A stretch of 64,000 nt of DNA from an uncultured Bacteroidota bacterium (GTDB lineage: Bacteria; Bacteroidota; Bacteroidia; Chitinophagales; Chitinophagaceae), in contig CAISPO010000003.1 of assembly GCA_903887415.1 (NCBI GenBank), positions 179,150-243,149 of the forward strand, given 5' to 3'. Every line of letters begins with the position of its first letter. Position 1 is the first letter of the stretch. The translations under genes and the position numbers were made by a program. Of this stretch, positions 39,402-46,633 are shown piece after piece. Under the pieces are notes generated by a model, which saw nothing but the letters and a program-made list of their open reading frames with translations, made no database searches and had not been told where the DNA came from.

Positions 39402-41405
39402 ATGATCAGTACAGTATATTCGCGGCTTACTTTTTCCTTATTGCTTACTGTCACTTTTAGTTTCTGCAGCATACAGCAAGCGGCTGCACAGAAAAGAAAT
39501 GAAGATAAGATCACAAAAACAGACAGGGAGCAAATTATAAAGACCGCTAAAGCCACCCTTGATAACTTTATTGAACGCCTGAAGATCATTTCTGATGCTA
39601 ATACCAGCGAAGCCGAAAAAACAAACGCTATAACGTCAGCCCTCAATGGGGAAAACTACATTTTCACAAAAAAGGCAACAATAGAAGATGATCTGGATGC
39701 CGGCATCCACACTTCTGGCAAGGCTCCTGTACCTGTAGAAAATTATCTCAATAATTTTATGAGCGCATTTTCAAAACAGGTCTCCATTGCATTTAAAACC
39801 TTTAATACGGACATCATGTGTGTCAAAATGGGAAAGGACAAGATCATGTCTTTAGCGCTCCCATTTAATGAAACAATTGATGGCACCGACTTAAACGGTA
39901 CCAGATATACCGAAAATGCCCGGGCCGCCACTTTTATTGTATTCAGGCTGGACAATGGTGATTGGAAAACAATTATCTCGGACATTAGTTTTTACAATGC
40001 AAATAAGATCAGTACACAGGATTGTATAGATATCGATGAAACTGGCTCAGCAGCAGCAAAAACCGCACCTGATAAGCCTGACAACTATTATTCTTATATG
40101 CTGTCTAGAGGCTCGCGCTTGCTGTCTGAGCATCAGTTCCCCGAGGCTTATTATGCGTTGAAAGAAGCGGCCCGGAATGCCAAATATGCTCCTGATGCCG
40201 GAAAAAAACAGGCTGAGCTAATTGACGTTATGACACGCGCGGGCAGCAAAGGTGTGAACAATGACCTTATCAACCTTTTAACAAATAAGGGCCGCCAACT
40301 GGAAGCAACACATTATTACCGCGAAGCATCCCAATATTACGCCTACGCATATGCGCTGAACCCGCAAAGTACAGACCTTAGGCTCCGCAAGTCAAGAATG
40401 GACGAAAAGGCAGCAATTCAAAAGCAGTTAGATGGCGACTTTGATAAACAGCAGTATGCGATCGCTATTTCAGAATACACCAATGCCATTAATAACGATC
40501 CGGAAAACTCTGACCTATACCTGGGCCGGGCAAAATGCTACGGGAAGATAGACAGCGCCTTTGCGGCTAAAAGGGACTTTAGCAAAGCACTAAGCTGCGA
40601 CCCCACGAATATAGTAATCTACAAATGGAAGGGAAAGTATTTTGAGCAGCAGAATACCATAAACACTTATGACAGCGCCTATGCATCTTTCATTTATTAT
40701 GTCAACAAGGCCGACGATAAAAACGATCCGGATGTGATGTCTGCTATGGCAGAAGCCACTTTTTGCAAGGGCATGAGCCTGTCAATGCAAGGGCGCTTCC
40801 CTGAAGCCATAGACTCTTTTGACGCAGCCATAAAACAAAGGAAACAATATACTGGAAGTGAAAATGAAAGTGAAAGCGAAAATAAAAGTGAGCAGTATAA
40901 AGAAGCCTATTGTTACCGGGGCTATTGTTTTCTTAAAACAAACAAAACCAAAGAGGCTTTCGAATCTTTTAAAAATGCACTGGAAATAGATGACAATTAC
41001 CCTGATGCGCATTTCAGGCGTGGTGAAGCATTATTCCAGGAGGGCGGCGGAAAAAATGCTGATGAAGGCATTCGGGAAATGGAAAGAGCCATAGACCTGC
41101 TGGCTAATGTAAAAAATGAGACCTGGTTTTCCTGGAATATTGAAGTAGGAGATAAGCTGACACAGAACCGCAAGTTTGAAGACGCTATTGTATATTATGA
41201 CAAATGCATCGACGCAACCACCAGCCAGCAACGGAATGACCATACCGAGTACTACCTTAAACGCGGTGAATGCTACAAGCTATCGGGAAGAAAAGATAAA
41301 GCCCTGAACGATTTTATGACTTATAAAGCACAGTGTGAAAAAAGATACATCCCCCTGGCGCGCGGATTTCAGAAAGAATGGGATGAGCTCAATGCTGGAA
41401 AATAA
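39402..41405 (+). CDS. Secreted TPR protein with N-terminal module shared with upstream neighbour
   Basis: A 667-residue protein with a signal peptide (about residues 1-30, cleavage after QQAAAQ). Residues 40-215 form a helical/beta module (REQIIKTAKATLDNFIERLKIISDANTSEAEKTNAI, PVPVENYLNNFMSAFSKQ, ATFIVFRLDNGDWKTIISDISFYN), comparable in layout with the C-terminal module of the protein at 38285-39316. Residues 230-660 contain about eight tetratricopeptide-like repeats (SEHQFPEAYYALKEAARNAKY, QQYAIAISEYTNAINNDPENSDLYLGRAKCY, YCYRGYCFLKTNKTKEAFESFKNALEIDDNYPDAHFRRGEALF, RKFEDAIVYYDKCID). A Ser/Glu/Asn-rich insert (about 485-500) separates two of them. It probably scaffolds proteins in the periplasm; partners are unknown. 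Confidence 0.8.
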   Translation: MISTVYSRLTFSLLLTVTFSFCSIQQAAAQKRNEDKITKTDREQIIKTAKATLDNFIERLKIISDANTSEAEKTNAITSALNGENYIFTKKATIEDDLDAGIHTSGKAPVPVENYLNNFMSAFSKQVSIAFKTFNTDIMCVKMGKDKIMSLALPFNETIDGTDLNGTRYTENARAATFIVFRLDNGDWKTIISDISFYNANKISTQDCIDIDETGSAAAKTAPDKPDNYYSYMLSRGSRLLSEHQFPEAYYALKEAARNAKYAPDAGKKQAELIDVMTRAGSKGVNNDLINLLTNKGRQLEATHYYREASQYYAYAYALNPQSTDLRLRKSRMDEKAAIQKQLDGDFDKQQYAIAISEYTNAINNDPENSDLYLGRAKCYGKIDSAFAAKRDFSKALSCDPTNIVIYKWKGKYFEQQNTINTYDSAYASFIYYVNKADDKNDPDVMSAMAEATFCKGMSLSMQGRFPEAIDSFDAAIKQRKQYTGSENESESENKSEQYKEAYCYRGYCFLKTNKTKEAFESFKNALEIDDNYPDAHFRRGEALFQEGGGKNADEGIREMERAIDLLANVKNETWFSWNIEVGDKLTQNRKFEDAIVYYDKCIDATTSQQRNDHTEYYLKRGECYKLSGRKDKALNDFMTYKAQCEKRYIPLARGFQKEWDELNAGK

Positions 41406-41718
41406 GCCAGGCAATGTGCTGGCGCAGCTTTTTCCGGTCGTCGCAATAAATTTTTAATTAAACAGGTTAATAAACTGCTCAAGCATGCAAAATATTTATA
41501 ATAAATAAAATGCTGTAAAAATAACCTTATTTTAGAATCAGGCGTTTTTTGGCATCATTTTGGTTTGTTTAATAATTGTGGACAAAATAAATTACATTGA
41601 GCTGGCATTTATTTGATAATAAAGCCATAATTTTGAGTGTTCACTGGAAAATAACATTTGGATTTCATCCCGATGATCGGGTTAGGTAAATTGTGAATCG
41701 CTTTTTGAGATAAAGAAA
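41406..41718. other. AT-rich intergenic stretch
   Basis: No reading frame or RNA is recognised in these 313 bases. TAATTTTG at 41628-41635 fits the -7 consensus for the following gene; a TTTG at the proper -33 spacing is missing. Confidence 0.5.
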
Positions 41719-42168
41719 ATGAAAGGGAAAGTATTTTTCATATTGGCAGTAATAGCTTTCTGCGCAACCGGCGCCTCTGCACAAAGGGTCGTTGAAAATG
41801 CGCGTAGAGAGGCAATACTGGTTCCCGCCAGGGGAGTGGCAGCACTGCCGGACAGAAAGGCCTGTGCTATTGCCAACAGATCTCCTGACCGTACAATAAC
41901 AGTAAGGGTTGAAGAGTCCATTTCCATCAACGATTTTGTAGAAAAGAGAGTGAGGGAAATTGCAAAAATTGGCCCTAAAGACCAGAAATTCATCGGCTAT
42001 ACCGGCTGCGAAACAGACGCGCTAAGCCAAAGGTGCGTTGGTTACAAAATCCTTGTTGCCTATTACGATGAAGTACGCGTCGTACCTCATATGAAAGCAT
42101 CTTCTCCTATGGCTGCACAGGCCCCGGTTCAGGGTGACAATTCCGCCAGCCAGGGCAAAAGCAATTAA
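41719..42168 (+). CDS. Small secreted protein of unknown function
   Basis: A 149-residue protein with a clear signal peptide (MKGKVFFILAVIAFCATGASA). The mature part (NARREAILVPARGVAALPDRKACAIANRSPDRTITVRVEESISINDFVEKRVREIAKIGPKDQKFIGYTGCE) looks like a small beta-sandwich with three or four Cys (KACA, GCET, QRCVG). The motif ITVRVEES...V..IGPKDQKFIGYTGC recalls domains that describe vascular or coat proteins only by their shape, so I give no family. A low-complexity tail (about 118-149, Ala/Gln/Ser/Pro) ends it. This is the last chromosomal gene before the integrative element. Confidence 0.7.
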   Translation: MKGKVFFILAVIAFCATGASAQRVVENARREAILVPARGVAALPDRKACAIANRSPDRTITVRVEESISINDFVEKRVREIAKIGPKDQKFIGYTGCETDALSQRCVGYKILVAYYDEVRVVPHMKASSPMAAQAPVQGDNSASQGKSN

Positions 42169-42304
42169 TAGTCTTTATGTTACCAATCTGGTATGCATAC
42201 CTGCATAGGGATAGTGCTGTATCTGCGCCCGCAACAATACAGGTTCAGTTATCAATGCATAGTTCAACTCGCTGATTTTCAAGACTACAGCTAGAAATAT
42301 AAAA

Positions 42305-42431
42305 ATAAAGCAGCCGTTTCCAGCTGCTTTATAAGGCAGTTCCACTAATATTCAAAAAAAGCTAACAGACTGAGTCTGTTTTAAAGCAATAAAGCAGCCG
42401 TTTCCAGCTGCTTTACAAGGTAGTTCGACTA
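42305..42431 (-). repeat. Duplicated tRNA-Gln 3'-end plus terminator units
   Basis: A 43-bp segment occurs twice, at 42305-42347 and 42389-42431 (offset 84 bp, three mismatches). Each contains the hairpin aaagcagc-cgtttcca-gctgcttt and then the complement of a tRNA 3' end (tagttcgacta in copy 2, cagttccacta in copy 1). Between them, 42337-42381 aligns loosely with the rest of tRNA-Gln up to the anticodon arm (aacagactgagtctgtt). On the minus strand each unit is a tRNA 3' part followed by its terminator, so these are remnants of tandem tRNA-Gln copies, copy 2 being the displaced original 3' end. Confidence 0.75.
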
Positions 42432-42432
42432 G
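42420..42432. repeat. Left attachment site (att) of the element
   Basis: gtagttcgactag, identical to 49987-49999; the sequences diverge at once on both sides. It is preceded by the ancestral tRNA terminator hairpin (42391-42415). Confidence 0.8.
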
Positions 42433-42560
42433 TACTAAAGAACTTTTGTCGCTGCTTTTTGTTGCTTGCTATTGTTAACCCTGAAACATGCTATTATAAA
42501 GCATCTTGAAAGGTATTAGATTAATAACAGGTAACAGAAATTAGCAAACGATAAAAAAAA

Positions 42561-42580
42561 GTGTACCCCACAGTGTACCC
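42561..42580 (+). repeat. Paired GTGTACCC direct repeats near the left end
   Basis: gtgtacccc (42561-42569) and gtgtaccc (42573-42580) are 12 bp apart, within 150 bp of the left att site. agtgtacccc recurs near the right end (49921-49930) and a related agtaccccc pair lies before the HTH gene (44887-44910). They are candidate arm-type binding sites of the integrase or sites of the HTH protein. Confidence 0.5.
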
Positions 42581-42628
42581 TATTCATACTTTACTTACCT
42601 TTACTATGGTTAACTAAAATACACCATT

Positions 42629-43963
42629 ATGAAGGTATCGTTTTATTTAAAAAATCCCAAAGGCACAAAACAGAACTTAGAAGGGCTCAATCCTACAGCG
42701 ATATTTGCCCGCGTATGCTATGACGGCTATAAGTTGAAGTATTACACCCCGGAAGCAATTTTACCTAAATTTTGGAATGAGAAAGCCAAACCCCACCGGG
42801 CAAAGGAAACCGCCAAATTTGCCGAATACCCGGAATTTAATAAACGGCTGGATAACATAGAGACCGCAATAAAAAACACGATCAGGAAATACATTAATGA
42901 TAACGCGAACAAGCCCCCGGCCCCGGCAATACTAAAACCATTGTTGGATAATGCAATTAAAGACGGCGGCAAGGTTAAGCAGGAAAACCTGTTATCATTC
43001 TTTGACATTTTTATCAATGACAGCAAAACAGGTGCTAAAACCACCAAGCGCGGAAAGCCAATAACCCCCGGCACGATCAAAAGCTATACAACTACAAAAA
43101 GCATACTGGCAGATTACCAAACCCATAGCCGGAAACCTTTGGACTTTGAAAGTATTGATATGGCTTTTTTCAATGACTTTACTAAGTATTTGACATTAGT
43201 TAGAAAGCAATCCACAAACTATATAGCTAAGAATGTCAAAGTAATTAAAACCGTTCTGAATTATGCTACAGACATGGGTTTTAATAATAACACAGCATAC
43301 AGAAACACCGGGTTTAGCTCCCCTACAGAGGAAACCCAAAACATTTATTTGCCAGAATACGAACTAAAGGAAATAGCCGGGTTAGATTTGAGCAATGACC
43401 TGCCATTAGACCGGGTACGGGATTTATTTTTGATAGGCTGTTATACCGGATTACGGTTTTCCGACCTATCAATATTGCACCCGGACAACATAAAAGACGG
43501 AATGATTACCATTACCCAATTAAAGACCGGGCAGCCCGTAGTAATACCAGTGCATAGTATGGTGAGCAAGATATTAGCCAAGTATAACGGCAATCTCCCC
43601 CCGGCGCTGACCAACCAAAAAATGAATGATGCACTAAAGGACATAAGCAAGCAATGTAAGGCACTAAAAAAGAAAGTGAGCATAACATATACAAAAGCCG
43701 GGAAAACGGTAGCAAAAGCCACAGAGGACGGCCAGCCCTCCGAAAAATGGCAGTTTGTAACCACCCACACCGCCCGGCGCAGCTTTGCTACCAACCAGTA
43801 TTTAAACAAAGTGCCTGTTATCACTATTCAGGCGATCACAGGACACAAGACACAGGCGGCGTTTATGAAATACATAAAGGTAGCACCTACCGAACACGCC
43901 AATATTTTGGGCGATCACTGGAAGGAACAGGAAACGGCAGAATCAAAGACTATAGCTATATAA
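42629..43963 (+). CDS. Tyrosine recombinase (integrase)
   Basis: A 444-residue site-specific recombinase of the Bacteroides type. An N-terminal arm-binding domain (KVSFYLKNPKG..., PTAIFARVCYDGYKLKYYT) and a SAM-like core-binding domain (SFFDIFINDSKTG...TPGTIKSYTTTKSILADYQTH, about 125-230) precede the catalytic domain. The catalytic residues are visible: Arg in CYTGLRFSDLSIL, Lys in ITQLKTGQ, His and Arg in TTHTARRSFATNQYL, His in AITGHKTQ, and the nucleophilic Tyr in FMKYIKV. It presumably catalyses integration at the tRNA-Gln 3' end. It lies 196 bp inside the left att site and reads inward, the usual position for an integrase. The next gene starts 21 bp downstream. Confidence 0.95.
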   Translation: MKVSFYLKNPKGTKQNLEGLNPTAIFARVCYDGYKLKYYTPEAILPKFWNEKAKPHRAKETAKFAEYPEFNKRLDNIETAIKNTIRKYINDNANKPPAPAILKPLLDNAIKDGGKVKQENLLSFFDIFINDSKTGAKTTKRGKPITPGTIKSYTTTKSILADYQTHSRKPLDFESIDMAFFNDFTKYLTLVRKQSTNYIAKNVKVIKTVLNYATDMGFNNNTAYRNTGFSSPTEETQNIYLPEYELKEIAGLDLSNDLPLDRVRDLFLIGCYTGLRFSDLSILHPDNIKDGMITITQLKTGQPVVIPVHSMVSKILAKYNGNLPPALTNQKMNDALKDISKQCKALKKKVSITYTKAGKTVAKATEDGQPSEKWQFVTTHTARRSFATNQYLNKVPVITIQAITGHKTQAAFMKYIKVAPTEHANILGDHWKEQETAESKTIAI

Positions 43964-43984
43964 CCACCGACAAAGTTTAGTAAC

Positions 43985-44887
43985 ATGGAACTTTCAAAAA
44001 CAGAAACAGAAAGATTATCAAACACTGAAATGCACAATAGACATTTATCTTTTCGTGTAAATACTGCCATTAATATTGCCCGATATTTTGAAACAGAAAA
44101 TGTAAAAATTCAATTATTCCGAAAAAACCCAACAGATAGCAGAGATATTACAGGGAATGAATTATTTGTAGAAAATTGTAAAAAAGATATTGAAAATATT
44201 AAACTTGAAAGAAAAGGGCAGAGATACGCAAATGCACAAAGCATAATGAAAACCCCATTTGCAAACCCCGATACAAAACCGGGGGAATTTGAAACTTTGT
44301 TAAGAGATAAATTTAAAAGCGAGAATAGCGTTGTAGAGAAGTTTTATGCATTTTCTGTATATGCAAAACACCAATTAAATTATAGTGAAAAATCGCAGTG
44401 GGATGGTAGAATATTGTCGAATCAAGATTATTGGAGTGAATACTATTATTTATTTCCGATTTTAGATTTGTGGGTTGATTTTCTTAAAAAAGTTGCAGCG
44501 GGTAGTGTAATTGTGAATAGGGATGCTATCACAGCCCCGGAGCCGAAAACATTAGTAACTATCCCACAGACAGCCCCCTGCGACACTAAACCAAGTTGCA
44601 AGCAATACGCCCTATATTATTACTTCCTTTGGCAAAGCAGTGAAATTGAGGGATTTAATGCAGGTGGGCGATCTGAATGGTTGAAACAAAAATCTATTGA
44701 AAATAATATCAGTTTACAGAACTTAAAAGTACACTTTGCCAAAATATTGAACGATAATAAAAGGTGTAAAGCAACAGCGCCGAATGTAACTAATCTTAAA
44801 AAAGTAAGTAGCATGTTAGCGGAATACCCAAAAGCCCTGAAACTTGCATCAGTAGCGTTAAAGAGCGCAAAAGACGGTCAAAGATAG
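43985..44887 (+). CDS. Element-encoded protein of unknown function
   Basis: A 300-residue cytosolic protein, Lys/Asn/Glu-rich and AT-rich in DNA, unlike the higher-GC integrase gene before it. The N-terminal two thirds (SKTETERLSNTEMHNRHLSFRVNTAINIARYFETENVKIQLF, ENCKKDIENIKLERKGQRYANAQSIM, DYWSEYYYLFPILDLWVDFLKKVA) look helical. The C-terminal part (SCKQYALYYYFLWQSSEI ... GRSEWLKQKSIENNISLQNLKVHFAKILNDNKRCKATAPNVTNLKKVSSMLAEYPKALKLA) resembles a segment found in proteins beside integrases of Bacteroidota elements, which have no assigned role. Position between int and the HTH gene suggests a part in control or excision, or an accessory (possibly defence) role; the sequence does not decide. 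Confidence 0.75.
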   Translation: MELSKTETERLSNTEMHNRHLSFRVNTAINIARYFETENVKIQLFRKNPTDSRDITGNELFVENCKKDIENIKLERKGQRYANAQSIMKTPFANPDTKPGEFETLLRDKFKSENSVVEKFYAFSVYAKHQLNYSEKSQWDGRILSNQDYWSEYYYLFPILDLWVDFLKKVAAGSVIVNRDAITAPEPKTLVTIPQTAPCDTKPSCKQYALYYYFLWQSSEIEGFNAGGRSEWLKQKSIENNISLQNLKVHFAKILNDNKRCKATAPNVTNLKKVSSMLAEYPKALKLASVALKSAKDGQR

Positions 44888-44916
44888 TACCCCCACATAG
44901 TACCCCCCACATAGTT

Positions 44917-44956
44917 ACTATTTTGATTAAAATGGGTTAACATCAAAATAGTTTTG
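44917..44956 (+). promoter_or_regulatory. Promoter with overlapping inverted repeat before the HTH gene
   Basis: actattttgat (44917-44927) and atcaaaatagt (44942-44952) are a perfect 11-bp inverted repeat, 14-bp spacer. The left arm contains TTTG (44922-44925); the right arm overlaps TAGTTTTG (44949-44956), a match to the -7 consensus. The spacing of 23 bp is slightly long. A repressor bound here would cover both boxes; the HTH protein encoded just downstream is the natural candidate. Two agtaccccc repeats lie immediately upstream (44887-44910). Confidence 0.6.
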
Positions 44957-44995
44957 CGGTATCAAAGCGCACAAAAGCACTTCGATACTTCAAAA

Positions 44996-45310
44996 ATGGA
45001 AACATTACAAATCAACAGCCTGGAGCAAGTACCGGGAGCGATCAACCAAATATTTAAGAGGTTTGACGAATTACAGGCGCAAATAAACAGCCAATCCAAT
45101 CAACAGCCCACCACAGCAGCCCCGGACGAATTACTGACCCGGAAACAGGCAGCAGCGTTGTTAAAGGTATCATTACCCACCCTGAACGAACTTACCAAAA
45201 ACGGGAAAGTACCGGGGCATCGTGTACCGGGAACAAACCGCCTACGATATAAGGCCAGCGAGGTAAATAACGCATTAACCGAAATTAAACCTGCAAATCT
45301 TACAGCATAA
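44996..45310 (+). CDS. Excisionase-type helix-turn-helix protein
   Basis: A 104-residue protein from ATG 44996 (the frame also opens at TTG 44954, inside the promoter). An N-terminal coiled-coil-like stretch (INSLEQVPGAINQIFKRFDELQAQINSQ, about 5-32) precedes a MerR/HTH_17-type winged helix (DELLTRKQAAALLKVSLPTLNELTKNGKVPGHRVPGTNRLRYKASEVNNAL, about 46-96). The order of helix, turn and RYK wing is typical of recombination directionality factors and small regulators in Bacteroidota elements. It may direct excision with the integrase and repress its own promoter. A stem (aatccctt 45323-45330, aagggatt 45349-45356) followed by T-rich sequence may terminate it. Confidence 0.85.
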   Translation: METLQINSLEQVPGAINQIFKRFDELQAQINSQSNQQPTTAAPDELLTRKQAAALLKVSLPTLNELTKNGKVPGHRVPGTNRLRYKASEVNNALTEIKPANLTA

Positions 45311-45416
45311 CTGCAAAAAAATAATCCCTTCATGGTTGAAAGACCGCAAAGGGATTTACTAAATTTTTTGTTGGAATTTTCGCAGGCCAAAGGTAATTAC
45401 TATCCTACCTACCAAC

Positions 45417-45459
45417 AAAATTTTAGTTGATAAAATCTATCATCCACAACTAAAATTTT
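45417..45459. promoter_or_regulatory. Perfect 13-bp inverted repeat at the start of the RepA-like gene
   Basis: aaaattttagttg (45417-45429) and caactaaaatttt (45447-45459), spacer 17 bp, end six bases before ATG 45465. It is a candidate operator, or a binding site for the RepA-like protein in autoregulation or initiation. Confidence 0.55.
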
Positions 45460-45464
45460 ATCCA

Positions 45465-46553
45465 ATGCCAACAGCAGCAGACAAACCAAATGGGGACAAA
45501 AAATCCTCATTGCTATCAACCATAGAGGAGCAAGGCAAAAGCCTGAAAAACAAGCATGAAAAACCCATTAAGGGTATAAAAGGCGTAAACAAATCCATAC
45601 CTGAAATAACGGGAGATCAGTTACTTCTTTCAAAAATTGAATCAATACTTTGTTTGGTTGAACCATTTTTGCAACAGGTAGGGTTAGCATGTTTGGCCGG
45701 AAGTTCGGATACTGGTAAAAGCTCACTTCTTAGACAATTAGCAATAGCCATCGTTACGGGTGAAACCCATTTTTTAGGCTTTAATATTCACGCAATCCAC
45801 AGAAGTGTAATTTATGTTTCAACAGAAGATTTAGAACGTGAAACAGCCTATTTACTTTTCAGGCAATCAAACACGCATTTACCGGAATCTTTACAGGGAT
45901 TAAGATTTTTATTTGATACAACAGACCTATTAAATGAACTTGATAAAAGGTTATCAAATAAACCTGCAGACCTTGTAATTATTGATTGTTTTTCCGATGC
46001 TTACGGCGGAGACTTGAAAGATACGCAGCGTATAAGAACCTATTTACACCCATATCAGGAATTAGCAGCAAAGCATCAATGTTTGATTTTATTTCTACAC
46101 CATACCGGCAAGCGAACAGAAAATTTTGAGCCAAGTAAAAACAACCTGTTAAGCGGACAGGGTTTTGAGGCAAAAATGAGGTTGGTAATTGAATTAAGAG
46201 CCGACCTTATGAATCCGAATCACAGACACCTATGTATTGTTAAAGGAAATTATCTGCCTGCAAAACTTAAAAAGGAAAGCCACCTGTTAAATTTCGATGA
46301 ACAAACTTTCACGTTTACAAATACAGGCGAACGAATCCCATTTGAGTTACTTGTAAAACAGCCTGAAACTGATAATAGTAAAGCAAAGTACGAACATGCA
46401 AATGAGTTAAAACAACAAGGATATAGTTACGATCAAATAGCTGAAAAGTTAGGTTATAGCTCAAAAGGGACTGTTTCAAAACTTTTTGACAAAGCCAAAA
46501 AGAACGGTTGGGATATTAACACGTTTCCAAATGGAAACAACGGAAACCAATAG
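45465..46553 (+). CDS. RepA-like AAA ATPase/helicase
   Basis: A 362-residue cytosolic protein of the RecA-like AAA_25/RepA group, hexameric helicases that unwind plasmid or phage-like origins. Walker A is GSSDTGKSSLLRQLA (about residues 78-92), Walker B is PADLVIIDCFSDAY (about 165-178), and CLILFLHHTGKR supplies the sensor/H-loop. The C-terminus (about 305-350: AKYEHANELKQQGYSYDQIAEKLGYSSKGTVSKLFDKAKKNGWD) is a helix-turn-helix that could bind the adjacent iterons. Its last codons overlap the first GGAAAC repeats, which is why the protein ends in an Asn/Gly-rich tail. It is AT-rich and probably in one operon with the primase gene. Confidence 0.85.
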   Translation: MPTAADKPNGDKKSSLLSTIEEQGKSLKNKHEKPIKGIKGVNKSIPEITGDQLLLSKIESILCLVEPFLQQVGLACLAGSSDTGKSSLLRQLAIAIVTGETHFLGFNIHAIHRSVIYVSTEDLERETAYLLFRQSNTHLPESLQGLRFLFDTTDLLNELDKRLSNKPADLVIIDCFSDAYGGDLKDTQRIRTYLHPYQELAAKHQCLILFLHHTGKRTENFEPSKNNLLSGQGFEAKMRLVIELRADLMNPNHRHLCIVKGNYLPAKLKKESHLLNFDEQTFTFTNTGERIPFELLVKQPETDNSKAKYEHANELKQQGYSYDQIAEKLGYSSKGTVSKLFDKAKKNGWDINTFPNGNNGNQ

Positions 46554-46618
46554 GAAACAATGGGTTAAATAGCGTTTCCTGTTTCCACGCTCTAAGTGAA
46601 AAGAAACAGGAAACGCTA
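46523..46618. repeat. Iteron-like GGAAAC cluster with 16-bp inverted repeat: candidate replication origin
   Basis: GGAAAC or its complement GTTTCC occurs seven times in 92 bp: 46523-46528, 46533-46538, 46542-46547, 46553-46558, 46574-46579, 46581-46586, 46609-46614. The last part forms a perfect 16-bp inverted repeat (46570-46585 with 46603-46618, 17-nt loop). It bridges the end of the repA-like gene and the primase gene, the position of origins in many plasmids. The hairpin could alternatively act as a terminator or attenuator; it is followed by aaaaagg, not by T. Confidence 0.6.
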
Positions 46619-46633
46619 AAAAGGTAAAATAAT

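Larger units (their letters stand above)
42169..42628. other. Left flank of the element: tRNA-Gln debris, att site and integrase leader
   Basis: The 460 bases without a gene hold, in order, a possible very degenerate tRNA-Gln trace (about 42260-42292), the 84-bp duplicated terminator/tRNA unit (42305-42431), the left attachment repeat (42420-42432), then about 200 bases inside the element with two GTGTACCC repeats (42561-42580) before the integrase ATG. A possible -7-like tacctttac lies at about 42596-42604. Confidence 0.6.

Noticed and set aside
42306..42415. Two hairpins read as terminators of the 41719-42168 gene
   Set aside because: They could serve that role on the plus strand, but the attached tRNA 3' sequences show they are tRNA-Gln terminators on the minus strand.
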